64,000 bases of DNA from Spraguea lophii. Lineage: Eukaryota; Microsporidia; Spragueidae. Position 1 is the first letter of the stretch. Each line of letters begins with the position of its first letter. The position numbers were made by a program, and so were the translations under genes. Below are positions 10,424 through 19,144 of this stretch, piece by piece. The stretch is from the NCBI GenBank assembly GCA_001887945.1, contig LDOQ01000301.1, forward strand, positions 1 through 64,000. The letters are read 5' to 3'. A model generated the notes under the pieces. It worked only from the letters and a program-made list of their open reading frames with translations. It did no database searches and was not told where the DNA came from.

Positions 10424-11257
10424 ATGAGTATATCAATATACTTTCAATTATTTTATTCTTGTATTATAATAATTATTTTAATGTTCTTAGCACAAAATAA
10501 AACTATTAAAGGAGAATGCACACAACATAACAATGAATTAACAAAAAAAATATATAATATGTATAGATTTGTATATAAAAATATATTTTATATTATAAAA
10601 TATTTTAAAAAAAGAATATATAGACTCTATGTAATATATTTTCTTAAGAAATTTTATTATTCAAATCGTAAAATTCAACAGAAAAATATATTTTATTTTT
10701 TAATAAGACGTTTAAAAAAGCTACTTACTCGTTTAAGAATCATTCCTAAAAAAAGTAATATTGACTATAACTGTAACATCTTAGATGAAATAAAGACTGC
10801 AACTTTATATCTGAATTTTGATTTTAAAATTCAAGAAAATTTGATACATCGTACTGTAAAACGTATTGATAGTTTATATGGAAAAATAGATGAGTTAATA
10901 AAATTCCATAATGGTGTGATAGTTGAAAAAAAATTTTGTGCAATACTCGCATATTTTCCTACGGTTTCACAAGCTATAAATTTCTATTTTGATTTAAATG
11001 CGTTTCTTGAAAAAAAGTTTGATATAATTTCGTATAAAGGATCAATTTTCTGTGTTGTTAATATTAATGATATTAAAAAAGAAATAAAGAAATCTTCTAG
11101 ATTTTTAGAAATTCCTTCTAAAAAAGATTTATTTTTTTCAAAACTTGCTACTGAAAAATTGAAAAGAGAAGAAACAAATTATGAAACTGAAATGTTAGGA
11201 TATTTTGCATTAAAAGGATTTTCTAGTATTCCAATTCCTATATATAAAATTAAATAA
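10424..11257 (+). CDS. Membrane-anchored protein with degenerate class III nucleotide-cyclase domain
   Basis: The start is set at 10424, eight codons inside the longest frame, because CCCTTT sits directly before this ATG. The 277-residue protein begins MSISIYFQLFYSCIIIIILMFLA, a signal anchor, followed by a very basic helical linker (residues 35-110). Residues about 125-277 follow the layout of a fungal-type class III adenylate cyclase homology domain: TATLYLNFDFKIQENL (first metal site; Asp at codon 10820 retained), FHNGVIVEKKFCAILAYFPTVSQAINF (usual GG..VK..GD.F...FPTV..A; the second Asp is replaced in KKFCAIL), SSRFLEIPSKKDLFFS, and LGYFALKGFSSIPIPIYKI (usual LG...LKG...P...Y.V). Lacking one metal Asp, it is probably not an active cyclase. 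The assignment is by eye and rests on motif order and spacing. Confidence 0.6.
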   Translation: MSISIYFQLFYSCIIIIILMFLAQNKTIKGECTQHNNELTKKIYNMYRFVYKNIFYIIKYFKKRIYRLYVIYFLKKFYYSNRKIQQKNIFYFLIRRLKKLLTRLRIIPKKSNIDYNCNILDEIKTATLYLNFDFKIQENLIHRTVKRIDSLYGKIDELIKFHNGVIVEKKFCAILAYFPTVSQAINFYFDLNAFLEKKFDIISYKGSIFCVVNINDIKKEIKKSSRFLEIPSKKDLFFSKLATEKLKREETNYETEMLGYFALKGFSSIPIPIYKIK

Positions 11258-11491
11258 ATTATTTAAATATATTTGATTCTAATAAATATAAATTATGATA
11301 TTTTCATTTACAAAAATTTCCCTCCGTATTTTAAAAAAAATAAACAAAAGAATAATTAAAAAAATTTATGATGAAATAATCAAAAAGTAAAAACATCAAA
11401 AATAATTAATATTCTATTTTTCATGTTTAAAAACTATAAATAAAAATTTGTTTTTCTTGACCTTGAAATTTTTTGTTTATGCATTAACCCC

Positions 11492-12184
11492 ATGATCAAT
11501 CAATTTGAAGAGAAGATAAGAATATATATTTCACAACTTGGTCCTCTTATAACAATTGCAAATAGTTACATTTGTGCAAATAACATAAAGAATACAGGGT
11601 ATAAAATTACTATATCGACCTTAATATTACCCTCGGTCTTTTGTTTCTTCCTACCCCCATTATTAGCAAATTTAGCATATACTCAAATGATGGTTAGTGA
11701 TGTTCTACTTGTAGGATTTGTTTTGGGCCTTACTTTATTCATGATAGTCGGGCATAATAAATTTTTGGGTTTTATGGCTGATATCTTAGCTCAATTTGGA
11801 AAACTTGGGCTTTTAATTGCAATGAAGAACAACAAAGAATCTTTGTCAAAAATACTTTTATGGTTAACCATAGCTGGATTTTCATCTTCATTATTTTTGG
11901 AAATTTTACAAGGTAAAACTCAATTTTCCATTTCTAAAAATCAGTTATTGGATATTTTACTTTCTACTGCAATAGTTGCGTTTACAAGAAAATACTACAA
12001 CAAAGATTTTATAATTTTTATCCACGTATTTTTAATAAAAATATATTTTGTCGTGGAAAATAGATTTACCCAAAAAAATAAAAAGGAAAAATCCGCCAAC
12101 ACCACCAAAACAAAGGAAGCACCAGCAACACCAAGAAAAAGACCTGTAAGAAAAGCAGCAATGGCTGCAGCAGGAATGTTGTAA
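11492..12184 (+). CDS. Hypothetical multi-pass membrane protein with basic Ala/Lys tail
   Basis: A 230-residue protein, started by TTAACCCCATG. Hydrophobic segments at about residues 43-65, 70-90, 103-115, 125-145, 155-165 and 173-187 suggest five or six membrane passes. An odd tail of about 40 residues rich in K, T, P, R and A (KTKEAPATPRKRPVRKAAMA) follows, unlike the body of the protein. Size and layout recall small organelle cation channels (TRIC-type), but I cannot match any diagnostic motif, so no function is given. It converges with RPS29, with only 30 bases between the stop codons; that gap holds a palindromic poly(A)-like site. Confidence 0.75.
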   Translation: MINQFEEKIRIYISQLGPLITIANSYICANNIKNTGYKITISTLILPSVFCFFLPPLLANLAYTQMMVSDVLLVGFVLGLTLFMIVGHNKFLGFMADILAQFGKLGLLIAMKNNKESLSKILLWLTIAGFSSSLFLEILQGKTQFSISKNQLLDILLSTAIVAFTRKYYNKDFIIFIHVFLIKIYFVVENRFTQKNKKEKSANTTKTKEAPATPRKRPVRKAAMAAAGML

Positions 12185-12203
12185 TAAAATTAAAAATTTT
12201 ATT
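12183..12203. terminator. Palindromic bidirectional poly(A)-like site
   Basis: AATAAAATT-AAA-AATTTTATT is a perfect inverted repeat with 9-base arms between the convergent stops at 12184 and 12215. It offers an AATAAA-type signal on each strand and overlaps the stop codon of the plus-strand gene. Use as a shared cleavage/polyadenylation signal is inferred. Confidence 0.45.
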
Positions 12204-12214
12204 AAAAATCACTT

Positions 12215-12412
12215 TTAATCGTAAATCTTAAATCCAATATCTCCTGCATATTCTCTGAAGCATCTTCTACAGATCATAAGATCATATTTTCTTATTACTC
12301 CATTATATGCAAAACATGCTCTGCATCTTCTATTTGTTCTTCCGAAATCTTTTCTTTCAACTGTAAATGTGGTCTCTAAGTCAGCATTGTATTTTATCAT
12401 TTGCTTGTTCAT
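12215..12412 (-). CDS. RPS29: 40S ribosomal protein S29 (uS14)
   Basis: A 65-residue uS14 protein of the small subunit head. The zinc-binding pairs are C30-x2-C33 (CRAC) and C48-x2-C51 (CRRC), and [24 protein letters not shown] is the conserved C-terminal half. The usual GR.SR.CR.C segment is present as [10 protein letters not shown]. Length is slightly above the usual 56 residues because of a longer N-terminus. ACACCCTAACATTATG gives the CCC motif 8 bases before the ATG. Confidence 0.95.
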
Positions 12413-12915
12413 AATGTTAGGGTGTATTTTTTTGGAAAAAATAATTTTTCAAAAATTTTAAAATAAAATAAAAAATGTAATTTAAATTGTTCAATAGGCT
12501 TTATAACAGCATTAAATAATTCTATAAAAGAATATTATAATATATATATGTAATATATTTTTATTTCTATATTATAATTGATATAAATATTTAATTGTTA
12601 CAATATATTTTTAATGTAAACCTAAACTTTTTAAAAATATTTTTAATAAAATCATTATAAAATTAACAGAACAATAAAAGGATAAATAATTTATTATATG
12701 TAATAAATATAGAATTTTACGATTTCGAATAACATTACTCTTAGATCTATTATAATAAGAAGTTTATCATAAATTAAAAGTAGACCCTCTTTATTTATTT
12801 CATTTTTATTATTTTCATCTCCAATAAAAAGGATAAATATTAAATATTTTATAACCATAAGATAATTAAATTTATTAAATGAAATAACTGTTTTCAAATT
12901 TATTTAAAAAAGATT
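12413..12915. other. Intergenic spacer
   Basis: About 500 A/T-rich bases between RPS29 and the 3' end of NDC80. One frame of 67 codons (12694-12897, minus) has no start motif or family resemblance and is probably chance. Nothing else seen. Confidence 0.45.
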
Positions 12916-14445
12916 TTATTTGTAATTAAAATTCTCATATTCTTTTATTATAGCTTCTTTTACATCATTTATTTTTTTACATGTATTTTTATATTCAATA
13001 GTAAAATTACATAGAAATGTTTCTATTTCTTCTTTTTCTATTTTTAATTTATTTTCTAATGTTGTTAATTCCATTTCTGATTTTCTTAATAATTGTTGAG
13101 ATTGTATTAATCCACTGTTGGTATCAGCGTATAATTTTAGACATTCACGTTCTAAATCATCTTTTTCTTTACGAATTCTACGATGTTCAAGTTCATTTAA
13201 TTCTTTTTTTTCTAAGTAAAGTTTTCCTGTGGTGTATAATTTTTCTTTTAGGTAGGAAAGATGGTCGTCAGCTTCTTTGTTGTTGATGGAAAGTTCTTCT
13301 AATTTTTCTTGAAGAACGATTTTATAATCTTCTAATTCTCTAACATTTTCTTTCTTGTTGTTGGTAAAATGTTCAATATCTTCAATTTTCTCTTCAGGAA
13401 TTATATTCAAAAGGTTTGATTTGAAATTTTCTAGTTGTGAATTTTTATCGTTAATTTCATTTTTAAGTTCATTCTTATTTTTCACAATCAATTGTTTTTC
13501 GTTTTTAAGATTTTCTAATTCACGTAATAAATTATTTTTTTCTTGATTTAATTCCTTGTAATCTTCAGGATCAATTTTCTGATTTTTTACTATTTCATTT
13601 AAATTTTCTTGTTCATCCTTCAATTCATTCGCTTCATTTTGTATTTCTTCTTCTTCCTTTTCTATTTTCTCGATAATTCTCTCATTCTTTTTTATTCTAT
13701 CCTCTAATTGTATTTCTGATTTTTTTATATTTTTCTCCTCCTCAATTAACTTCTTTAATTTTCCATTTAATTTTTCTATCTCATCATCATCACCAAATTC
13801 TTTCATTTTTTCTTCCAATTCTCCTATAAAACTTTTTTTTCTATCTATTTCATCCATACCATCCTTAAATACTTTTTGTAATTCTTCTTCCAATCTTTCT
13901 TCTTCTAATACTTCATCCTCTCCTTCCATAAACTTCAAATAACTATTTGTTGCATAATCATAAAAAATCTTTCCTATTTGCCCTGCTTCCATCTCCACAT
14001 CAAAATCATCAACCGTTTGAATAAAATCCACCAACCATGCTAACATTGATAATATCACAGGCCATGTATGTGGTGTTATAGCTATAAGCTGACTTCTTGT
14101 AATTTCATTGATATATGGATATTTTATAGCTTTTATAATTGTAAGAACATCTTCTTCTATTCTACCGTATTCATAATTAGGATTAATAAATTCTACAATA
14201 AATTTAAAAATGTTTTGAAAATCTTTTACTGATGGACTCAAGAGTGTTTTATTGTTAAGATTTCCATCATAACCTTTCTCGTTTAAAAAACTATAAACTT
14301 TTTCATAACATTGGCTCTGATATTCTTTATCACGAACTATTTTTACATCTCTTCTTTTAGGTTCATCAGTATTTTTTATAGATGGGTTAAGAATGGATGG
14401 GCGTACGCTTGATCTTCTTGATGGTGTCATTGTTTGTCTTCTCAT
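12916..14445 (-). CDS. NDC80: Kinetochore protein NDC80 (HEC1)
   Basis: The frame opens at 14499 but the ATG at 14445 is chosen because TTTACCC stands right before it and the protein then begins MRRQTMTPSRRSSVRPS, the basic N-terminal tail typical of NDC80. The 509-residue protein continues with a calponin-homology region (about residues 30-165) holding PSVKDFQNIFKFIVEFINPNYEYG, IKAIKYPYINEITRSQLIAI and the diagnostic HTWPVILSMLAWLVDFIQ. Residues about 190-505 are almost pure coiled coil. NDC80 pairs with NUF2 and couples kinetochores to spindle microtubules. Length is a little shorter than in yeast or animals, as expected for microsporidia. Confidence 0.93.
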   Translation of the reverse strand: MRRQTMTPSRRSSVRPSILNPSIKNTDEPKRRDVKIVRDKEYQSQCYEKVYSFLNEKGYDGNLNNKTLLSPSVKDFQNIFKFIVEFINPNYEYGRIEEDVLTIIKAIKYPYINEITRSQLIAITPHTWPVILSMLAWLVDFIQTVDDFDVEMEAGQIGKIFYDYATNSYLKFMEGEDEVLEEERLEEELQKVFKDGMDEIDRKKSFIGELEEKMKEFGDDDEIEKLNGKLKKLIEEEKNIKKSEIQLEDRIKKNERIIEKIEKEEEEIQNEANELKDEQENLNEIVKNQKIDPEDYKELNQEKNNLLRELENLKNEKQLIVKNKNELKNEINDKNSQLENFKSNLLNIIPEEKIEDIEHFTNNKKENVRELEDYKIVLQEKLEELSINNKEADDHLSYLKEKLYTTGKLYLEKKELNELEHRRIRKEKDDLERECLKLYADTNSGLIQSQQLLRKSEMELTTLENKLKIEKEEIETFLCNFTIEYKNTCKKINDVKEAIIKEYENFNYK

Positions 14446-14744
14446 GGGTAAATGCATAATTAATAATAAAAAACAATAAAAGAGAAAAAAAACAAACAAT
14501 AATATTTTATGATTATTTTTATAATTAAAAGAAAAATAATATAAATATCTTTTAATTATTTAAAATATTTATAAGAAAGATAAAAATATTATTTTAAACC
14601 AAACAAATAATAATATTTTAAATATTCCATAGTCTAATAATGAAATTCTTTTAAAAAAGTACAAATTAGTAGAAATACTTCAATTCTAATCAATCACGAT
14701 GTTAAATATTATTCAAAAATATTTTTACGTAAAAGAACAATTTA

Positions 14745-15902
14745 TTATTCAATTTTAAATGTAATTCCTTTATCTTCAAGTAAATTAACCATTTTATATA
14801 TATCCAAAACACTTCCTGGTGTATGTATTCCTCCGGTTACTTTATTTTGATTAATCATTTCCAGAAGAACTTGTGCTGTGGATACTACAGAATAAGGTGT
14901 TGCAACATAACCTGGATCACCACCTTCAATTGTTAATTTCTTTTTTGTTAGCACACCATCAACATAAGATTCTCCAAAAAATAACATTTTAAATTTGCCT
15001 TTTTCGATTTCTTCTTCTGTTGGTTTTGTTTTTGGAACAATACCGTTAGTAAAAAATGTTGGAAATTTTAATAAAAGTTTTTTTGTAAATGAAAATTTTG
15101 CCATGGCAAAGATGATAAAAAATCCTATCCAAAATAAAATGGTATTGAATAAATTACCAGTATCAATATAACAAGCATATTTCATAGGCTCTTCACCATG
15201 TTCTTTAAAATATTTTTGTGTACGTTTAACTATTGCAATATCCGTACCCATAAAAATAGTCCACCATGATTTTGTTTCTTTTGAATACGTTAATTTCTTA
15301 ATAGGCTGTTTTCCTTCTTTTGATATTTTCTTTTTATTTCCTCTTATTTTTCTAAGCTCTCCAATAGCTGAAAGAGAATGAACCAAAGAAATATAACTGG
15401 TTTTATTTATCTGACATTTTTCAAATTGTAATACACTAGTTATACTTTTGTTAATACCTTCCATATTCCTTTTAAGATATTCTGAACCTATATCTGCTGG
15501 TATAGAATCAAACCCACATGCATTTAAAATAAGCACTCCTTTCTTCTTCGCTTCTTCATTGTATTTATGCAATATTTTTTCTATAAAAATATTTTCTCCC
15601 GTTACATCTATATAATGTGTTCCTGTGTTTATACAACCTTTAACCACTTCTTCCCCACAAAAAATAAAAGGACCAGCACAATTAACTAATATCTTTGTTA
15701 ATTTTGATATTTTCTCTATATTTTCTATACTACATTCTAAAATATCTACCACATAATCTACATTCTTATCAATTCTATCATAATTTCTACCTGCCACAGC
15801 CATTTTTAAATTATAAACCATAAATTCTTTTAAAGTATACTTAGCTGTTATACTACTACCTCCATAAATAATAACATCATATTTTCTTTGAGATAAATCC
15901 AT
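14745..15902 (-). CDS. Saccharopine dehydrogenase-like oxidoreductase (SCCPDH family)
   Basis: A 385-residue protein. The N-terminus YDVIIYGGSSITAKYTLKEF is a Rossmann nucleotide-binding loop. KILVNCAGPFIFCGEEVVKGC, THYIDVTGE, KGVLILNACGFDSIPADIGSEYL and the C-terminal EGGDPGYVATPYSVVSTAQVLLEM...GGIHTPGSVL follow the saccharopine-dehydrogenase-like oxidoreductase family (human SCCPDH, trans-acting enoyl reductases) in order. A hydrophobic stretch near residues 250-275 fits the membrane or lipid-droplet association reported for the family. Despite the name, it is not expected to make lysine; the substrate is unknown. The start is fixed by ATTACCCATG. Not an obvious member of the reduced microsporidian core set. 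Confidence 0.88.
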   Translation of the reverse strand: MDLSQRKYDVIIYGGSSITAKYTLKEFMVYNLKMAVAGRNYDRIDKNVDYVVDILECSIENIEKISKLTKILVNCAGPFIFCGEEVVKGCINTGTHYIDVTGENIFIEKILHKYNEEAKKKGVLILNACGFDSIPADIGSEYLKRNMEGINKSITSVLQFEKCQINKTSYISLVHSLSAIGELRKIRGNKKKISKEGKQPIKKLTYSKETKSWWTIFMGTDIAIVKRTQKYFKEHGEEPMKYACYIDTGNLFNTILFWIGFFIIFAMAKFSFTKKLLLKFPTFFTNGIVPKTKPTEEEIEKGKFKMLFFGESYVDGVLTKKKLTIEGGDPGYVATPYSVVSTAQVLLEMINQNKVTGGIHTPGSVLDIYKMVNLLEDKGITFKIE

Positions 15903-16296
15903 GGGTAATATTATATTTTTTAATTTACGAACATTCTAAAACTTGTTACATGTAAATCATTAAAAACCTGAATTAAGAATATCATAAATAAATGTACTAT
16001 TATTTTAAGTTACACATAGTTATTGATATTAAGTTAAATAAAAACGTAAATAATTACAATAATAATTATTTTTGTTTGTTTAATTTATATTCTGTTTGAT
16101 ATATTTTAATTAAAATAAATTTTTTATGTTTAAGATGATTAATATTCTATATTTTCAAATTATATTCAATTTTTTAATATTCTTCAATATTTTTATATAT
16201 CTTAGAACTTTTTTGCTTTTTTGTTTTTAGATTTAACATTTAAAAGTTTTATAAAAGAATAAAAAATTTAAATAACAAAGGAAAGATTCTATTAAT

Positions 16297-16318
16297 AGGA
16301 GAATGAAAGTTTTCTCCT
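16297..16318. promoter_or_regulatory. Hairpin with GGAGAA arms
   Basis: AGGAGAA (16297-16303), 8-base loop, TTCTCCT (16312-16318): a perfect 7-base inverted repeat in the divergent promoter before the gene at 16684. A regulatory role is inferred from recurrence of the same motif nearby. Confidence 0.35.
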
Positions 16319-16627
16319 TTGATAAAAAACATTAAAGAGATAATATATAAAACATTATAATAGAATATGTTGTATTTGGAAAATACAAAATTTAGATATT
16401 TATTTATTAAGGAACGGAGAACATGTGCTATATAAAGAAAACAAAATGAAAATAAATATTTATAAGAAAAATAATAAATAAATAAAATTTAATACATTTC
16501 TTCAATGATTTTTTATAATGTTTCTTTAATATGATACAAAGGAGAATTTAAATGACAAAGGATAAATTATTGAAAAATATTTTAAAATAGATTTTGTTAT
16601 TTTAAAAAATATATTTTATATACCAAT

Positions 16628-16648
16628 TTCTCCTATTTTAATGGAGAA
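16628..16648. promoter_or_regulatory. Second hairpin with GGAGAA arms
   Basis: TTCTCC (16628-16633), 9-base loop, GGAGAA (16643-16648), ending 35 bases before the ATG at 16684. It is the same arm sequence as the hairpin at 16297-16318 with the order of arms swapped. It could act in DNA as a protein site or in the 5' leader. Confidence 0.35.
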
Positions 16649-16683
16649 TCTCCTTTATATTATTTCATGACTATTTTATTTTT

Positions 16684-18669
16684 ATGGTTATGAGTGAAAA
16701 TAATAAAGATGTTTCAAATCATAAAACTGTCTCAGAAACAAATGAAAAAGAAAATGAAGACAACAAAACAATGGATGATAGAGCAGAAAATGTTAATTTA
16801 GATGATAGGACGGAAAACGATGATATTCAAGATGTTGATAAAGAATTAACGAATGATAAAGCAGAGAAGATTAATTTAGATGATAGAACGGAAAGCGATA
16901 TTAGTCAAGATATTGATAGGAAAATAGCAAATGAGAGAATAAAGAATGCTAATTTGACTGATAAGACGGAAAGCGATAATATTCAAGATGTTGATAGATT
17001 TTCTGTCAGTTCGGAATCTGGAACGACTGGAGAACAATTGCTTGTAATGGAAAGTGGGGATGGTAATATTGATGTGTCTTCTTCTGAAAAAGATTATATA
17101 AAAAAAGTATTAGATAATTCAGATTTCGGAATAAGTGAAAGATCTGATGGTACAATGTTATCAAAAACTGAAAGTGAAGAAAAATATATAAATGATATTT
17201 TCAATAAGAAGAACTTATCTATAGATGATATAAGTACTAATACATCAATATTGATACCAGAAAATGAAGATGCTGAAATAAAAAATATTGAAAAGAAAGA
17301 TAATATGGATAGTTCAATGTCTATAAATTCTGATAATTTTGTAAAATGTGTTAATTGTTGTGATGTAATACGCTTACCAGCTAAAAATATTATGTATTGT
17401 GGTTTATGTCAACATAGATTGGAAGATAATTTACATCAAGAAGATAGTGGTTTTGTGTTAAGGGAGGTATGTGAACCATGTTCAGAGTGTTTGTCACAAA
17501 ATAAAAATGTATCAAATTTTCCAGAGAAAATGGTATTGGTAGATGAAAGTAACGGAGAATTTAATCAGGATGATAAATTAGCAGATAAACTTAATATGGA
17601 AAATGAAGCTATGAAAGATTTATTTTTAGAACAAGAAGAAATTAAAAACGAGAAGAAACATGAAGAAGTAGCAGAACAAATTATAAAAGACAAATTAAAG
17701 GGAGTTGATAATAATGTATTACAACAATCAAAAGAAGAGGAAAAGGAAGTATCAGCACCAAAAGAACTGGAAAGAGATTGGAAAATAAAACAATCATTTT
17801 TGAATGCAGTAAATGAATCATCTTCAAAACAAGAAATTGAATTTGAAGAACCTCAAACACCATTGCCTTCAGAAAAAGAATTTCCAATTTACATAAAAGT
17901 AGAAGACGAAAGTAGTTTAGGATCATTTGATAGATTAGGTGTAAAAATGATAGGAGAGCCATTAAATCCATTAATAATTTTAGATGAATCATCAATGAAA
18001 AATAAAGAAGAGATAGAAATATCTTCAGTGACCGAATCTACTTTAAAATCTACATTTGAAAAATTAGAAAATGTAGAAAAGCTAATAGATACGGTAAAAT
18101 TAGAAGAAATATCAAGTGAATCCGAATACACCAATCATAGTTTCCACAAATTAGATTTACCGATAATCAAAGATACATCAGAGATAAATTTGGATGAAAG
18201 TACAGAGTCAGAGAAAATATCATCTGTTTCAACTAAGACAGAGGAAACAGAAGAATTTAAACAAAAACCCTGTAATATTAAAGTAAAAATGATTATAGAC
18301 GATAAATCTGTTAGCTCTTTTGAATCTATCGATAAAGCTAAAACTAAATTGGTAGGAGAAGATACAAGTTATGGATCCGATTCTTTTAAAATACCACCAG
18401 GAACAGCATTTAATTTATCAGATTCATTCGGAGATGATAAGGTTGATTCTAGTATTATTTCTATTCCAACAGGTATTGATGAATTTACTGTTGAATTAGA
18501 AGATTCAATGAAATTAGATTTACCCTCATCTTCTTCCATAGCTTCGGAGAATATGCGAATATATAAATTTAAAATTGAAAGAGAAAAACTTTATGAAAAA
18601 GAGAATGAGATATGTAAAGGAAAGGTTAAGAATCTTATAAACCACTTTGAAAAGTTATCAAAAAAATAA
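16684..18669 (+). CDS. Acidic low-complexity protein with 26-residue repeats and a Cys cluster
   Basis: A 661-residue, strongly acidic protein of unknown family. Residues 32-109 (bases 16777-17010) are three tandem copies of a 26-residue unit (D-A-E-x-x-N-L-D-D-R-T-E-x-D-x-x-Q-D-x-D), each 78 bases. Near residue 220 is a Cys cluster CVNCCDVIRLPAKNIMYCGLCQ, followed by CEPCSEC, a possible zinc-binding unit of CxxC pairs. The remainder is rich in Ser, Glu, Asp and Lys and probably disordered, with a short basic helical C-terminus. No signal peptide or membrane segment. There is no CCC motif; the start could be this ATG or the one at 16690. The stop lies 16 bases from that of BUD31 on the other strand. 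Confidence 0.75.
   Translation: MVMSENNKDVSNHKTVSETNEKENEDNKTMDDRAENVNLDDRTENDDIQDVDKELTNDKAEKINLDDRTESDISQDIDRKIANERIKNANLTDKTESDNIQDVDRFSVSSESGTTGEQLLVMESGDGNIDVSSSEKDYIKKVLDNSDFGISERSDGTMLSKTESEEKYINDIFNKKNLSIDDISTNTSILIPENEDAEIKNIEKKDNMDSSMSINSDNFVKCVNCCDVIRLPAKNIMYCGLCQHRLEDNLHQEDSGFVLREVCEPCSECLSQNKNVSNFPEKMVLVDESNGEFNQDDKLADKLNMENEAMKDLFLEQEEIKNEKKHEEVAEQIIKDKLKGVDNNVLQQSKEEEKEVSAPKELERDWKIKQSFLNAVNESSSKQEIEFEEPQTPLPSEKEFPIYIKVEDESSLGSFDRLGVKMIGEPLNPLIILDESSMKNKEEIEISSVTESTLKSTFEKLENVEKLIDTVKLEEISSESEYTNHSFHKLDLPIIKDTSEINLDESTESEKISSVSTKTEETEEFKQKPCNIKVKMIIDDKSVSSFESIDKAKTKLVGEDTSYGSDSFKIPPGTAFNLSDSFGDDKVDSSIISIPTGIDEFTVELEDSMKLDLPSSSSIASENMRIYKFKIEREKLYEKENEICKGKVKNLINHFEKLSKK
16777..17010 (+). 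repeat. In-frame 78-bp tandem repeat, three copies
   Basis: Three consecutive units of 78 bases encode 26 residues each (…NLDDRTE-x-D…QDVD…). The first two are closest; the third has drifted. The unit length is a multiple of three, so copy changes keep the frame. Confidence 0.8.
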
Positions 18670-18685
18670 AGAGTGTTATATAAAT

Positions 18686-19144
18686 TTATCCACAACAACC
18701 TTTACACCCACAATGTTCACACTGAAATTCTTTTTTTATTTTTATTCTAGGAACTCTGCATATACACAGAGTATCCTGCTGTGCTTCTTTTTGCAAGCAT
18801 CTAAGACAGCATAATTTTTCATAACCGTTTCTTTTCCAAAAACCTAAGAGTGCTTTATCTAAAAAATTATTTTCGGCTAAAAAATTGTATAACTCTTTAG
18901 ACATTGATTTGTTTTTTAATAAATTAAAAAGATATCTATTTCTTTTATAATATATTTGATATATTTTCCAATATTTGATACATTTCTTATTATATACTGT
19001 TGTATCATTTACTTCTTTGTATAATTCTTCTTCAATTTCTAAAAGAAAAGGGGCAACTGTTATAAAATCAGTTGGTGTATTTTTATTAAATAAATTGTAC
19101 ATGGGTTTTTCAATGAAATTTTTATTATGAAGGATTCCTGTCAT
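18686..19144 (-). CDS. BUD31: Spliceosomal protein BUD31 (G10)
   Basis: A 152-residue protein with the diagnostic G10/BUD31 C-terminus: CCLRCLQKEAQQDTLCICRVPRIKIKKEFQCEHCGCKGCCG, whose cysteines bind a zinc cluster. The middle (RNRYLFNLLKNKSMSKELYNFLAENNFLDKALLGFWKRNGYEKLCCLRC) matches the helical body of the family (YLYDLY, LYD.C..., ADK.LIAKWKK.GYE.LCCLRC). BUD31 sits in the activated spliceosome next to the catalytic core. Its presence implies that this organism still splices some introns. No CCC motif is seen before the ATG; the upstream ATG-free stretch leaves no better start. Confidence 0.93.
   Translation of the reverse strand: MTGILHNKNFIEKPMYNLFNKNTPTDFITVAPFLLEIEEELYKEVNDTTVYNKKCIKYWKIYQIYYKRNRYLFNLLKNKSMSKELYNFLAENNFLDKALLGFWKRNGYEKLCCLRCLQKEAQQDTLCICRVPRIKIKKEFQCEHCGCKGCCG

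Larger units (their letters stand above)
15903..16683. other. Divergent promoter region with GGAGAA motifs
   Basis: About 780 bases between two divergent starts. GGAGAA or its complement TTCTCC occurs five times between 16298 and 16648, four of them arranged as the two hairpins listed separately; the lone copy is at 16541-16546. The remainder is A/T-rich with nothing recognised. Confidence 0.45.

Noticed and set aside
10240..10500. Plus-strand frame of 86 codons before the cyclase-like gene
   Set aside because: It overlaps the next gene in another frame, has no start motif and its composition is that of translated A/T spacer.
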